Assembly (NCBI GenBank): GCA_022496205.1 | Contig: WTXD01000012.1 | Location: forward strand, 434,001 to 498,000 | Source: Gloeopeniophorella convolvens | Lineage: Eukaryota > Basidiomycota > Agaricomycetes > Russulales | Length of the DNA: 64,000 bases | Direction of reading: 5' to 3' | Shown: piece after piece, positions 22,053 through 34,131 of the stretch | How the letters are laid out: each line of letters starts with the position of its first letter | Numbering within the stretch: position 1 is the first letter of the stretch | Notes under the pieces: generated by a model | What the model saw: the letters and a program-made list of their open reading frames with translations, nothing else | What the model was told of the DNA's origin: nothing | Database searches by the model: none | Translations under genes and position numbers: made by a program

Positions 22053-22788
22053 AAAAAGGCGCTGCTGGCACGCATGGCGGCTGTGCTGTCGTGGATCCCT
22101 CCTTGTCGTGATGAAGTCGCAAGTGACCTAGTTCCACTGACATCCACGCGACTCCAACAGTCTACAGAAACCATCAGTTCGGCCCGTTTCAGTGAAAACC
22201 AAAAATTCATACCGTGAAATCAGACTGCGCGCTGTCAAGCTGCCGCTGGATAGACGCGAGCTGCTCTTCATGTTTCTTGGCACGCAGGAGTCTGCGCACT
22301 CCCGTCGCTTTTGGCACAGACTGTGCGAGCTTGCAAGCATCTTGTAGAGCCCTGATTTTGGCCAAGTCCATCGGGCCATTCGTAATAGAGAGCAAAAGAA
22401 CCCTCACTTGTCGAGTGCCACCAAAGCGGACTCAAGGTGAGCAGGGACCGCGGTGGAATCGGGGATCGCAAGGGCCAGTATTTTGGTGATACTTTCGACA
22501 CGATGCACAATGAGTTGGGCTTGCTCCCTGTTGGCTTTGAGCTTCTGGATAATAGGTCGTGTGAGTGGGACGGGACAACGTGAAAATACGGTACACTCGG
22601 TATACCTTGAGGTGCTGCACCAGGAATAAGAGACCAGAGACTGCGCCCTTGAGGGGAGGACAAGGGTAGGCCGACTGCTGCAGACATTCGAGAGCAAGGA
22701 GGGTAACGTCTCTGGTATCTCGACGGAAATTCTCCGAGCGGCGACTTCGCATCACTCTCCTGAAGATAGCTGATATGTTGAGCGGCAT
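22053..22788 (-). CDS. Small HeLo/MLKL-like helical-domain protein (possible pseudogene)
   Basis: The joined exons give DVTLLALECLQQSA, CPPLKGAVSGLLFLVQHLK, then across an intron KLKANREQAQLIVHRVESIT, ILALAIPDSTAVPAHLESAL, and after a break KIRALQDACKLAQSVPKATG, RRLLRAKKHEEQLASIQRQL. This order matches the four-helix N-terminal domain of fungal MLKL/HeLo-like signalling proteins, which is multi-copy in Agaricomycetes and used in death or NLR-type signalling. No kinase, NACHT or repeat domain follows, so it would be a stand-alone adaptor. The join after VALDK (near 22404) has no clean GT-AG pair in the right phase. That suggests a frameshift or an unusual intron, so the gene could be decayed. 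A last intron near 22158-22207 would extend the product to TAA near 22053. Confidence 0.55.
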
Positions 22789-23580
22789 TGTGGTAGCCTA
22801 GGTGAGATCGCAGTACGTTGTTGGCTGGGGGCAGAGGTAAGCGGGAGGTTTGGGGAAAGGAGGAAGGTGCAACACGCTCACCGACGAGGCGCACGGCGGT
22901 GGACAGCATACAGAGGAGAGCTCTCCTAGGAATCCCACGAGGAATACGGTACGAGGCAAGGAAAGCTATGCACAGGGAAGCATTGCTCCTACATTAACGT
23001 GGGTCCACGGTTCAATTAACATCGATCGAACCGATGTGCAGAGCAGAGTTATACTCACCATTTGTGAGACGGCCCTGCAGTTGAGCGACAACGCATAATT
23101 GTCCTCCAAACTGAATAAGTCAGACTCATCTTCGGGGTCGAGCACGGCAGCGACCGCATCATGCGCACATGCACTGGGGACGTGATGTGAATGAGGGGTT
23201 GGCGTGGCAAAGCGTGCCAGCGCTCAATAACTCCTGTTATGCTCAATCACTACGCTCAACATGGGACTGCCAGTGGGCCAATAAAGCATTCGTACCGTCT
23301 CCGTTCGCAGAAATCGCACGCGCGCAACGCAAGGCCCGCTGATGCAGGTGGACCGACATAAACCGAAACCCGATGGGTCACCGATACTAGTGTTATCTCT
23401 TTTGTAGTAGACGCCTGGCGACAACTATGACCAGGGATTGGCCTCGCAAGCGAGGCAATCGTAGACTTCCGAGACTGGGGTTATCGACAAGGGTAATCAT
23501 CGAAAAGAGAGTGGGGGTATGTTCATCTAGATACAGTCGCGAGGCAAGCTTCGGCTGCCTCTCATCGGATTATGGCACGA
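22789..23580. other. Intergenic, no gene recognised
   Basis: Lies between the HeLo-like gene and the end of the first P450. Short frames only. Nothing is supported. Confidence 0.5.
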
Positions 23581-25704
23581 TTAGGAAGACTGGTGAATGA
23601 GCGTCTCCGCCTGTGCTGACCTCGGCTTGACATCACACTCGAATGCTTCAGGATGCCTGAACAACGTGCGTGATTAGCCGGAGCGAGATCGGCATGCATA
23701 GTAGGAAGATACCTGACGATATCGCCCGTGTAGCGGACGTCAGGCGTCACTTCGACGCCGTCCTTGACCACCTTGGTTATACGAAACACCGACAGTGTCA
23801 TGGCGATCACAAGCCACATGCTTGTGTCCACGAACTGCTTGCCTATTGTGGTGATCAGGTACATCATCATAGCGGGAGATGGACAAGGAAATAACTGCTT
23901 ACCGGGGCACGCGCTGAAAATGACGAGTTGAATGAGCAAAGGTTTGCTCGTCGGAGTTATCTTTGCTCACCGTCGCCCAAAGCCAAAAGCGCATCCCCTA
24001 GGATCCCTATCTGCAGGTTTTCCTTCTTCCTCAATGAACCTTTCCGGAGAGAACTTCTCCGGGTCGGCATAGACGTTGGCGTCATGCAGCATCTGCCTAG
24101 ATGTCAAAGGTCATTTACTTCCATGTTACATTACTTCGGGCTTAAACTGTGCTCACCATACATTTGCGATGACGATACTACTCCTCGGGATGAAGTACCC
24201 CCTATGAACGTCATCCGCCTGCGTCCGGTGCGGGAGCCCTGCGTGGTTTTATGAGATGCTGCGATCCCCTTGGACACAATAGACTGACCAACTGGAGCAA
24301 TGCTAGCCCAGCGAATGAGCTCTGTCTGGAGAGCGTTGACGTATGGCATGTCATCTCGGTCAGCGAGCGTTGGGAGCCGAGCGTCACCGACGACGCGATC
24401 GATCTCCTCTTGCGCCTTGCATTGTGCTTCGGGAAAGAGTGTCATCGCAAGGAAGAAGCTGTGCAGTAATGCAACACTCTGTGGCGTATCCGACGCGTCA
24501 ATACCGTACCAACCAATGGACCACTGTCCACGAACCGTATCGAAGCCACCTGGGGACATGATTATCGCCAGTCGGAGAGGGCAAGACAAGTACACACACC
24601 AGCGAACAAAGATCCAGCAGCATATTTCAGACTGCGTTCATCTTCCTCACTGAGAGGGCCTCCGTTTATACTGTGGGAGACTAATGAGGGCAATGCTGTG
24701 CCTTTGGCCTGTCAAGATGTCAATTCATACTCCCGAACATCTCTAGGATGGGCTACCATCTCGTCTGTAGTCCATTGGAAAGGAACCTCTGCCACACTGA
24801 CGTTGACGTCTCGCATCTCAAGTGCAGTCTTTTTGAAACCAGCTCCGGGAAGCCATGAAGGTAGATATCTCACTGACCACAAATTAGCATCACGGATTAT
24901 TCATCAGTCTAAAGTAGAATGTAACATACGGACAGGAATGAGATCGACCAGGAACGCCCCAGGCTTGGTGATTTTGAAGAAATTCTTCATCCCAGCATCT
25001 ACGAGCTGGATGATTGGGTCGCTTCCAACCTCGCGAACTTGACGACCGTAAGTGATCAAGACAATCATGGAAGCGACAGACCTGAAGTCTCCTTAGATGG
25101 AACGTTATGGTAGGGAAACGGAGCACGTACTGGCGAATAGCATGCTCCACGTTACTCGGGTTCTGGCTCAACGCCTTCAAGAACTCACGGAAGTGCGACT
25201 CAAAGAGTTCGGTGAATTTCTCGAGTCCTACCCGCGTGCCGATGGCCTGATGTGTAAACTTGCGCATTCGTTTGAAATGTTCGTCGTACCCATGGATCCC
25301 AAGAAAATCGTCAAAACCAGCTAGTGGACCTGCCATTTGTGAGATCGGTCTGTCCGAATAGATAGAGCTCTTGCTGTCGAGCATCTCGTTCGCGATATTG
25401 ATATCGTTGAGGACAACAATTGGTTGCCCCGCTGCCTCTACAAAGACCATCCCACCTGGAAGGACGATATGTATTCAGTGCAACGTGGATGGAAGGGAAC
25501 GAGGAATCGCGTACCGTATAGCCGACCCCATTCTGTGTAAGTCCGAGAGAGGTTCGTCTTCGGAATCTCGAGTAGATTCCCAATCAGGGGCCATCCCTTT
25601 GGACCTGGTGGCAACGGAAGTGCACGCTTCCCGAGTAACTTGCGCAAAAATGCAAGCCCCAAGAAAAAGGCGAGGAGGTCTACCACCAGATATGCAGGAC
25701 CCAT
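23581..25704 (-). CDS. Cytochrome P450 monooxygenase, copy 1
   Basis: Membrane-bound haem monooxygenase of the endoplasmic reticulum. The start MGPAYLVVDLLAFFLGLAF is a single membrane anchor, followed by the Pro-rich hinge [18 protein letters not shown]. Conserved parts: HFKRMRKF (C-helix), an oxygen-binding motif spliced from a 14-nt microexon (24536-24549, product GGFDT), ELIR (the ExxR Glu and Arg), PHRTQADDVHRGYFIP, PERF, and the haem loop FGFGRRACPG. The haem Cys sits on an 11-nt microexon at 23903-23913. The C-terminus joins to [17 protein letters not shown] and stops at 23581. All joined exons are open, so the gene looks intact. The closest relatives are annotated in fungi as O-methylsterigmatocystin oxidoreductase-like P450s, a name that does not fix the substrate. 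It is paralogous to copies 2 and 3. Confidence 0.92.
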
Positions 25705-26630
25705 GTCCTATGGGGATATACGCGACAAGAGCACTGTGAATATGGTCGTCCCCAATTTCTCATTTAAGTGTACGGCCCTGGGGTACTGTAGAGTACATCC
25801 ACTTGAGTAAGACCGGTTTCAAAAATCCGCAAAACACAGGGCCGGCCGCTCTGGCCGTTCAGCTTCTCAATGTCACAGGTACGATATCGCAGAGCGAAGT
25901 GGATAAGGGTGACATGATAGGAGGTATGCGCCGTCTCTAGGACCAGTAGAGTCAGTTGGCTGGCGTGCTGTAACACGCTTACGGCCAGGCGTAAAAGAGG
26001 ATCACGACTCCCGGAACACTTGGGCCGTAGAGACCGCCAGTGCGTCGGGGACGGTGACACCTCATGCTTGGTCGGAAAGTGGGGCCGCTCGGTCGAGGCA
26101 GACGGGGAAAGAAGAGCTGGGAGAATTTGGCGATGGACAGGTCTGATGTAGTCGCGGGAGTCAGTCCGAAGGTCCGGCAGCCAAACGTCGAGGGGCGGTT
26201 CAGCGATGTCGCCGGGTGGATTGACGCGGGGGAGACGCGAGTCGAATTTTTGCAACATCGTCACTGACGTTCGCGCACATTGGATTGTGTGCCATTCCGA
26301 ACGGAACGCGGCATGGGCTGCTGATCATGGGCGTCGGAGTTGAACGTACGTGAACGCTGAAGCGCTGAAGCTTGAGGAGCAATTACTCATGTGGCAGGAC
26401 GCGGCGCGCGGCGACTTGCGTCGCGCGCTTACATACGCGTTTGCTCCGAGTCCAATCCGAGTCGACGGTCGTCGCCCGTGCTCCCAGCCATGCCGAGCCT
26501 CGCACACCTCTGCGACGTACGCGTGCACACGATACGCGATAAAGGACATGGTTTATTCGGTCCCATCAGTACATAGGCAGTACGGCGTCGGCAGATAAAG
26601 TACTCGACCGATAGGTATAATATTGCAGCT
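25705..26630. other. Intergenic: P450-1 promoter and F-box 3' flank
   Basis: About 0.9 kb. A possible TATA-like ATATAC run lies close to the P450 start near 25720. Short frames on both strands have no signature. No gene is seen. Confidence 0.5.
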
Positions 26631-28277
26631 CTACCTACGATTGTCCATAAAATCCTGGTGCCTCTCCAACCATGTGAGCTTCCCTAATGATGGGTAAATC
26701 CTACCATGTACTGCCACATCCAGAACACTGAAGAGCATGCTCGAAAAATTCTCAAGAATCGTACTTGGAGTGCTGCCTTCGTTGTCGGTGTCGAAAAATA
26801 GCGTGATATCCTTGAGCTCGGGTACACACTCGACCCAATCCCAAAGATCCAATCGGTGTACTGCTTGCGCAACGACATTGTCGAGCCTCAAGGCTGTCAC
26901 CGATCTAAACCATTTGAGCACTACACCAAAGTTGAGTGCGTAGACAGCGGCATAGTTCATGGCGTCAATGTCCCCAGCTACACCCCGAAAGTAGACGCTT
27001 TCATCGAAAGCGAGAACAAGCGTCTTCACAGACGAAAGGATGGGCGCTAGCGTAGAATGGATAGTCATGAGGATAGATTTCGTCGGTTCTTGGTCCAGGT
27101 CATCGATACGCCAGGCCCCGTCTTGGTGCCACACCACCCAGTCTTCAAGGGGGACTTTGAGTTGAATACATCCAGCCTCGGACAACGTCCTAATACAGAA
27201 AGAATCGTCAATGACCCCCACTTGGGCGGCACTAGCGTTGAGCCTGGAAGAAGTCCGAATGTAACTTGCGAGTTCTGGAAGGGCAAATGGCGTGTTCTCG
27301 TCTTGTCTGAAGCAGATATTGAGGTTTAGAAGGACAGGAGCATCGATGATGCTGATCAGCTCCTCCAGATGCGAGTGCCAGCCTTCAAATGTGAGCACGG
27401 ATAGTCTTGGTAGTGAGATCCGTGACTTGTCCTTGATGGGCAAAACATCCTGGGGTACTAGGAGCTCCAGAGTGAGGCGTTCCAACAGGGGCATCGTGCA
27501 CAGATGGCACACCAAATCCTGGAGCACATTGTTTCTCGGTTCTAATATAGAGCCATCATCACAGAGACTGAAGGAAAACTCGGCAACAGTAGGGGCGGAT
27601 GGCAATGGATAGCGGATATTCTCGAATTCGATTTTGCGGAGATACTTGTTGCCTTCGATTGTGAACGAGGGGGGGAGACTGACTATTTCGTGGGATGTGA
27701 TGGAAAGTGTAGCGAGTCTCGGGGACGGTCTATTCACCATCAATAATAACTGTTTCATTTCCGGACCTGGAGCGTCGATTGTGATATGGCGCGCCCGGTC
27801 GAGTTGTCCGAGTGCAAGTAGTATGTCAGTCATCGGGTCGGGTGTTTTATCAAAGCCAGAACGGCCACTGGGAAAGTAGATACTGAGCGGGAGTTCTGGG
27901 GGCGAAAGGCGCAATATATCGGCTATGGGCAAGCCCCAGGAGCAGAGGATGGAGAGTCCCAAACGCCCAGGAGATGCAACGATGATTTGGCGCCACCTTT
28001 GGCACACATGCGCCGGTACGAGTGCGTACCACTGAGATTGGTGTGGCTCTAATTGAAACCACTGCTCGGTTTTGAGCTTCTCGACGAGGAAATGATCGAA
28101 AATCTCCAAGAGGACGGCATCTGTAAGGGATTCAATCGTCACAGTTTGATAGATGGTGGCGCCTGTGCGACCATAGCGTATAAGGCCGGAGGAAGTGGAA
28201 AGATTCAGGCCTCTACGCACTCTGAAGATTGCCTCGGATATGAACAGACATGCCACACTCGACTTCCGATACTCCAA
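26631..28277 (-). CDS. F-box protein with leucine-rich C-terminus
   Basis: Single open frame of 548 codons. The F-box lies at about residues 45-100 (IESLTDAVLLEIFDHF, then HVCQRWRQIIVASPGRLGL), the typical Agaricomycete form with a Trp-rich second helix. The remainder is an irregular leucine-rich array (LERLTLELLVPQDV, RLSVLTFEGWHSHLEELISI, VTALRLDNVV). The expected role is substrate recognition in an SCF ubiquitin ligase; target unknown. The start shown is the first Met. A later start near the F-box, such as that before TVTIESLTD, is possible, because the first 40 residues look unstructured and could hide a 5' intron. Such genes are present in tens to hundreds of copies in this group and evolve fast. 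This one is inserted between two tandem P450 genes on the same strand. Confidence 0.85.
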   Translation of the reverse strand: MEYRKSSVACLFISEAIFRVRRGLNLSTSSGLIRYGRTGATIYQTVTIESLTDAVLLEIFDHFLVEKLKTEQWFQLEPHQSQWYALVPAHVCQRWRQIIVASPGRLGLSILCSWGLPIADILRLSPPELPLSIYFPSGRSGFDKTPDPMTDILLALGQLDRARHITIDAPGPEMKQLLLMVNRPSPRLATLSITSHEIVSLPPSFTIEGNKYLRKIEFENIRYPLPSAPTVAEFSFSLCDDGSILEPRNNVLQDLVCHLCTMPLLERLTLELLVPQDVLPIKDKSRISLPRLSVLTFEGWHSHLEELISIIDAPVLLNLNICFRQDENTPFALPELASYIRTSSRLNASAAQVGVIDDSFCIRTLSEAGCIQLKVPLEDWVVWHQDGAWRIDDLDQEPTKSILMTIHSTLAPILSSVKTLVLAFDESVYFRGVAGDIDAMNYAAVYALNFGVVLKWFRSVTALRLDNVVAQAVHRLDLWDWVECVPELKDITLFFDTDNEGSTPSTILENFSSMLFSVLDVAVHGRIYPSLGKLTWLERHQDFMDNRR

Positions 28278-29309
28278 TGTGTTTACGTTCGGCCCTCGAG
28301 CAAAGTAGAATGTTACGCGTCGGCGAGATTAGGTTGGATTATTGAGAGTAGTGGGCGACAGGCACGCGTGCAAATTGCTCGGAGCGCTTATATCCTGAGG
28401 GAAAGTGGACTAGTTGGACCTGGTTGGACACAACTTCGGGGCTTGGTTGTCGTGGACGTCGAGCCACCGGCTGCCACGCAAGGAACGTCCACGTGCTCTG
28501 TGCATGTGGTAATCCGATCATGATTCAGGAAAGACGGAATGGGTGTTTTAACTCTTCCAGGCTTCGAGTAGTCGTTGGTATATCTTAGAGCATCACAATG
28601 CCAGTGAAAGAACTGCGGTTGAGATGGCAAATGAGGCATGACATGCGCAGAGCCGCGATAGGCCGCGACTTGGGCCGCAATGCGTAGGGTGGGTAAGCGC
28701 AGGGGTTCGGCACCGATCTTCTACGGGCACTTATGTAATAAGAGTAGCCGGGCCGCAACGAGGTTTCACCGAGATAGCCGAGGCCTCTATCCACACAACT
28801 GCCAACAGTCTGCTAACTACATTCTATAGGTCAAAACTTGAGTGTATTTTCTAGCTTATTGGCCGCGGGGCATGGTATTGTCAGGAGACGCGAAGTCACG
28901 AGAGCAGGAGAATACGGGACTGTACTGTAGACTACATGTTTGTGTAGTACCGGGAGAAGAGTCGGTACCCGTTGGGCACCCGAGCCAAGTTCCTCCCCAT
29001 CTACCACCTTGCTTGGCGGCCGCCTACAACGTTCGGACCTCCCGGGATTGGTTCTGCCAGTGCGTATAATACATATTCGAGCTCTTACCAGCTCTTTAGC
29101 TCTACAAGAAACGATACCCAATATATAATCGCGGACTGCAGTTGGAGTCCGCTGCATAGATGATGAATGACGTCCTTCAATCGCACACTCTTTAAACTAC
29201 AACAAGCGCCGTTGTGGATCAACTCGTGGAAACAGAAACCCGTGCTGCAAAGGGGGGACACCAAAACCCTTGGCTGTTCCGTGGTGCAGCCATATCACTA
29301 GCGGACTGG
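28278..29309. other. Intergenic, no gene recognised
   Basis: About 1 kb between the F-box start and the end of P450-2. Frames are short on both strands and no motif was recognised. Confidence 0.5.
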
Positions 29310-31473
29310 TTAGTTGCCCAAGATCAGAGCCTCGGCCTGTGCAGAACGAGGCTTGATATCACATCGAATATCTTCAGGATAACTACGCGTTCAACCAATG
29401 TCAGCAGGAATGCCTAGCGCGGTAGGCAAGCTCGATCTCGGCTTGGGTATGTACGCACGCAATGATGCCACCAGCAAATCGCTTCTCTGGCGTGACTTCA
29501 ACACCGTTCTCGTAACTCTTCGAAATGCGGAACACGGCCAGGATTCTCGCGATGGAAAGCCAGAGAGCAGCATCAGCAAATTGCTTGCCTATCGAGGGAC
29601 TCTCAGGATCTGCTGCCCAACAGACAGGACAAGTACGACCATGCACATACCTGGGCAAAGCCTGAATGCAAAACATAAGCCTAGTAGGGTATACGAAGAC
29701 GAAAGACCCACCGTCGACCAAAGCCAAAAGTGTATGACCGAGGATCTGGCTCCGCAGTTTCCCCGTCTGTTGGCGCAAACCTCTCGGGAATGAACATCTC
29801 TGGATTGTGGTACGTTCCCGGATCGTGAAGAATGTGCCTGGCTTCCGTTGCAACGACGCGCAGATGAAGCGTCAATTAGACGTACTGTATGTTCGCGATG
29901 ACCATAGAATTCTTGGGGATGTAGTAGCCCCGGTGCGTGTCTTCCACCATCGTCCGGTGCGGAAGCCCTGGGAGAATCGCTAGCGTTAACAGAGACCCCG
30001 CACTCAAAAGAAGGGACTGCACCAGTCGGGACGACAGGGCCCCACCGGAGGACTTCGCATAAGATAGCAGTGACGTATGGGAGGTTGTCGCGATCAGCCA
30101 ACGTGGGTAGTCTGTCGGTACCAACCACTCTGTCAATCTCTTCTTGCGCCTTGCCTTGCGCGTCGGGGTGGAGCGTCATCGCAAGGAAGAAGCCGCAAAG
30201 GGTCGCAACCGTCTGGTTCCGTCGTGGATGGTGAGTGATGGGGTTTTATATGCCCGCATCGATACTCACCGTGTCCGCACCAGCTGAGCATCGAAGGTAA
30301 TTTTTCATATACCGCAGCTTCGAGATAGTATGCGAACGTACCACCAAACAAGGACCCTGCAACCCACTTCAAACTATGTTCATCATCTGGGCTGAGGTTC
30401 TCCGTCTTCAGAATCTCGGAAACAAAGGACGGCACAGCAGTTCCCTTTTCCTAGAAATGTCGCACCTTCCATTATTTGTGGTCGAAATCTGGACCTTAGA
30501 AGACGTACCATCTCCCCCTTTGTGAATGCAAACGGGACTTCCGCCATGCCAACGTTAGTGGGCCGCATCTTTGCACCAATCCTCTTGAACCCAGCCCCAG
30601 GGAACCACGTCGGCAGATACTTCACTGGTAAGAGCGTGAAGACGCTCGGTAGGTCTAGGTGAATGGATTCACGTACGAGCAGGAATAAGGTCCACGAGGT
30701 ATGCACCGGGTTGGCTGACATCGGAAAAGTTTTGCATGGCGGTTTCTACAAGATGCACAATGGGGTCATTCTTTTCGCGGACTTTGTAACCGTAGGTGAT
30801 CAGAATGATAATTGAGCCGACTGAGCTACACATATATCATGATGTTAGAGCGGAAGTGCAATAATGGAAGGACAGTGAACGCACTGGTGGAGACTCTGTT
30901 CGACATTCTTCGGGTTGCGGAGAGTCGCTTTCAGGAAGTTATGAGTCTCGGATTCGAAGATAGGACTGAATTTGTCGAGCCCAGAGCGTGTCCCAATGGC
31001 CTTCTGAGCGAACTTGCGCATCCGCTTCAACTGAGGGCTGTACATCTGAGAGCTGACAACATCGCTGAATCCAGCGTGGTTGTACGCCATCTCCATAAAG
31101 GGGCGGTCCGAATAGGTAGCACTCTTCTTATCGAGCAATTCGTTTACAATAGTTGCGTCGTTCAGAATAATCATCGGCTGGCCTGCAGTCTCTACGTAGA
31201 CAATGCCACCTAAGCGGAGCACATAGGCGCTCAGCGGCGGAAAAGAAGTGAATGGTGGTAGCGATAGCACGTACCATACCGTTCTCCCCACTTTGAGAAC
31301 GTCTCGGAGAAGTTCTCACGAGGTATGTCGAGGAGATTCCCGATCAGTGGCCATCCCTTGGGACCAGGAGGTAGAGGAAGGGCCTGCTTCTTCTTCAGCA
31401 CTTTCCGTAGCAGAGCAAGAACGAGCAAGGCAGCGACGATATCAGTCCACGGCAGCGAATTGAAGGACATCAT
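29310..31473 (-). CDS. Cytochrome P450 monooxygenase, copy 2
   Basis: Paralogue of the flanking P450s. The start is at MMSFNSLPW (31473 or the next codon), followed by an anchor ([16 protein letters not shown]) and hinge [20 protein letters not shown]. The joined exons include [48 protein letters not shown], an AGADT oxygen-binding motif encoded partly by a 14-nt microexon (30270-30283), EVLRW (ExxR), [20 protein letters not shown] and the haem loop FGFGRRLCPG with its Cys on an 11-nt microexon (29651-29661). The C-terminus is [17 protein letters not shown] and the stop is at 29310. No disruption was found. It is most similar to P450-3 in the hinge and helix K. The likely job is oxidation of a hydrophobic small molecule, possibly a terpenoid; the substrate is not known. 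Confidence 0.92.
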
Positions 31474-31524
31474 TGGTGCTGGAGAACAACCCGGACTGGG
31501 GAACTGAATGCCGTCCTGCGCGTT

Positions 31525-31532
31525 CTTATATG
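31525..31532 (-). promoter_or_regulatory. TATA-like box upstream of P450-2
   Basis: The minus strand reads CATATAAG about 55 bp before the P450-2 start codon, a normal distance for a fungal gene with a short leader. Confidence 0.5.
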
Positions 31533-32971
31533 CCAGACTGACCTTTGATGAAAACCCCGTTGCAGATTTCAGTCCAGCGCTCCCCGATATCAGAACTTCC
31601 GGGCCCCGCACAGTGAGGGACGCGAGGCGCACATGGAGTCATGATCCCCATCATTCCCGACGTGAAGTTTGTCAACTTAACTTCCGACACGTTCAGAAAA
31701 GGGAACTACTTCGGCAGAATACGTCTTAGAAAGGTTTGCTGAGTTATCGTAGGTGGAACAACACCTGAACCGGAGCACAGACATGGATATAGCAGCGTCA
31801 AGTTGCGGTAACCCCGGATTGATATCCGCGGAGCGAGCTGAACAACAGGCTCGGCAGCGACGCGGCCGGGGACGCGCGCTGAATCTTACATAAAAGATTA
31901 TACAAGTGGCTTTCCTGCAATGACCAAGGCGCAGTGGCTTAGATACGGAGATGGTAGAAGCAGTTAGGCCTAAAAATGACGTACCTTGTGGTGCTTGCAA
32001 TAAGTTGGTGATGGATGTGGGTGCTGGACCGCTGTAATGGCGTCTGCGAGAAGAGCACTAATGCTTTGCAGGAACCATCTGGGTCGTCAGAGACTGTCAG
32101 CGACACTGAAGACTCCCGCTGCATCGAGAGGTCAACAGCGCGCTGCATTGTGTATCAGCAGCCTCGAGCTTGACGCCAATCACACGGCTCAAAGCACTCC
32201 CAGACATCCAGAAACACAGAAGCAGATTTACAAGAAGCTCCGTACTTGTGAACCCTTCTGGGGTTTGCAACAGAGTGAAGTTGTCCGGTGAGTACGGCAC
32301 AAGTTGTAGTCAGGGATAAAAATGCGTGGGAATTGTACTGGAAGCGAACCCATGATGATCAAGACTGCGCCTGCCACCAGTTCTTACCAGTCACCTGGCC
32401 ATATGGCATGCCTGGTCCCCACTGGACTTCGAACGCCTCAAAGCCACAACTCCGGATGGTTTCATCTGATACAGCCACGTTACGCCAAGCGTAACTCGAC
32501 CAAAATCGCAGGTGTTTGTGCTGGCTCACGACGCACGAGTTCCTGTGTAAGATCGCTAGCCCTAGTTATACTCTGCTTGAAAAAAGGACGCTCTCGCTCG
32601 AAAATAGATATCGCATGGAAGGCCTTCCGTGCGTGAGTAATCCAAAAAAAACGGATCGGAACAGCGGGAAATCCAACTATGTAAAAAGATCGCCGACAAA
32701 CGCTAGGCGCAATCTCAACGTCGTCCTCAAGGACTTCACACATCCGGGGGATCGACAGCGCCGTTGCTGTTATGGACTAGATGATTGCATTTGCGCAGCA
32801 TCGGTGTATCGTCGTAATCAGGAACTAGCGCTCACGAACGTCATGAGATCAACATTAGCGTGCCACTGCTTGGAGGCATGTGCTAAGCGTCGGCGGCGGC
32901 ACAACCTGCAGCCGATGAACTTACTCCCGCCCGAAGCCATACTTTCGAACACAATGGTTTATTTGTTTCTG

Positions 32972-33017
32972 GAGGTGTTCATCCCTCCGAGACTCCGAGG
33001 AACACCTCGGGGGAGGG
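32972..33017. other. Imperfect inverted repeat / hairpin
   Basis: GAGGTGTTC at 32972 is the reverse complement of GAACACCTC at 33000. Inside and beside it CCGAGG and CCTCGG form a second stem with a 4-nt loop, and CCCTCC pairs with GGAGGG. This could be a terminator-like fold or an edge of a small mobile element. No target-site duplication was recognised. Confidence 0.4.
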
Positions 33018-34131
33018 CTGCTCGGGGTTCGCAGATAACGCGGGATTGTAAAACGTATACCCGGGTTAAGCCACTGCCGTTGAACCGAGGAAAGATGGGT
33101 GAGACTTCTAATATAAACACTGATGATAGAATCTTCACGGGTCTGGTAAGGTGGCGATCAGGGCCCCGTGAGCCAGCGCTGTGAGTGCCTGGTCAGAGGT
33201 GCGTTCTGTCGAAACATATAGGATATGCCCACCTACAAGACAGAATCGCTGAAAACCACCGCCTTGCGGGGCCCGGGCCATTGACGTGCAGAAGGTCGTC
33301 CCCGTCCAGGGGCCATGTGTCCATGAAAGGCCTTTGTTGACAAAGATTAGCGAAGTCCCAACCAACGGTCAAACGTTGGGTCAAGTCTCAGGTGACACCA
33401 GTGACAGTTGATAGTGGCGTACAGTATCCTCTTAAATGGCGACCGCGGAGAGATCAAGAGGGGTAGGAGCTCAAAGAAATCCCATGTGAAAGTGCGTACT
33501 CAAATTCGAGGTGGTGCCTCGGCGAGGGTGTATAGAGCCTGTTCAACCGCGTGATAGCCTATAGGAGACCTTTTTGATAGTGAGGCACCAGATACCACTG
33601 AAGACGCCTTCCACACGTCACTGATGGCTATGTGGGTGCTTATGCGCGTACGCTCGGGAGCGCCTCGGTCACTTGCGGTGTGAGTTTCTTAGTCGGGGGA
33701 TAAACAAGCCTGTGATCGTAACCATCTGCATCTGGGATAGATAGTTCACAGATACCTGGGGCGTAGAGCACATCTGACACGAAGGTTGTGGAGTGTGAAG
33801 GAGTCGCTGCGGTCCGCGCAGCCGGCAGGACGGGCAGCTGGACGTGTGGGAACACGTACCCGAATCGAGACGGTCAGCCTCAGCGTCATGATGATATGAT
33901 GATGTAGCAGCCGCACGAGGGAACAACATATGCACGAATCGAACATCGTCGACATTGAACCGGATTCTCTATCATGTATTTTACACCATGGAACTATGAA
34001 CGTGATGAAACAGCGCGAAACAGTAAGCTGAGTTGGGGTATTGCAAGGGTGCTGATCAAGCCTAGAGCCCATGAAGTATGAGAATGAGAGATAAATATGA
34101 CTAAATCATGGTGGTACGTCGTGGCTGGCTA

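Larger units (their letters stand above)
31474..34131. other. Intergenic, P450-2 promoter and spacer
   Basis: About 2.6 kb with lower GC and no supported gene. It contains a TATA-like box for P450-2 and a hairpin around 32972-33017. Frames such as 32516-33184 are rich in Arg and Cys and lack motifs. It may hold decayed mobile DNA, but I cannot name a family. Confidence 0.5.

Noticed and set aside
32516..33184. 222-codon plus frame in the P450-2/P450-3 spacer
   Set aside because: No domain or relation to the P450s. It crosses the inverted repeat region and looks like chance.
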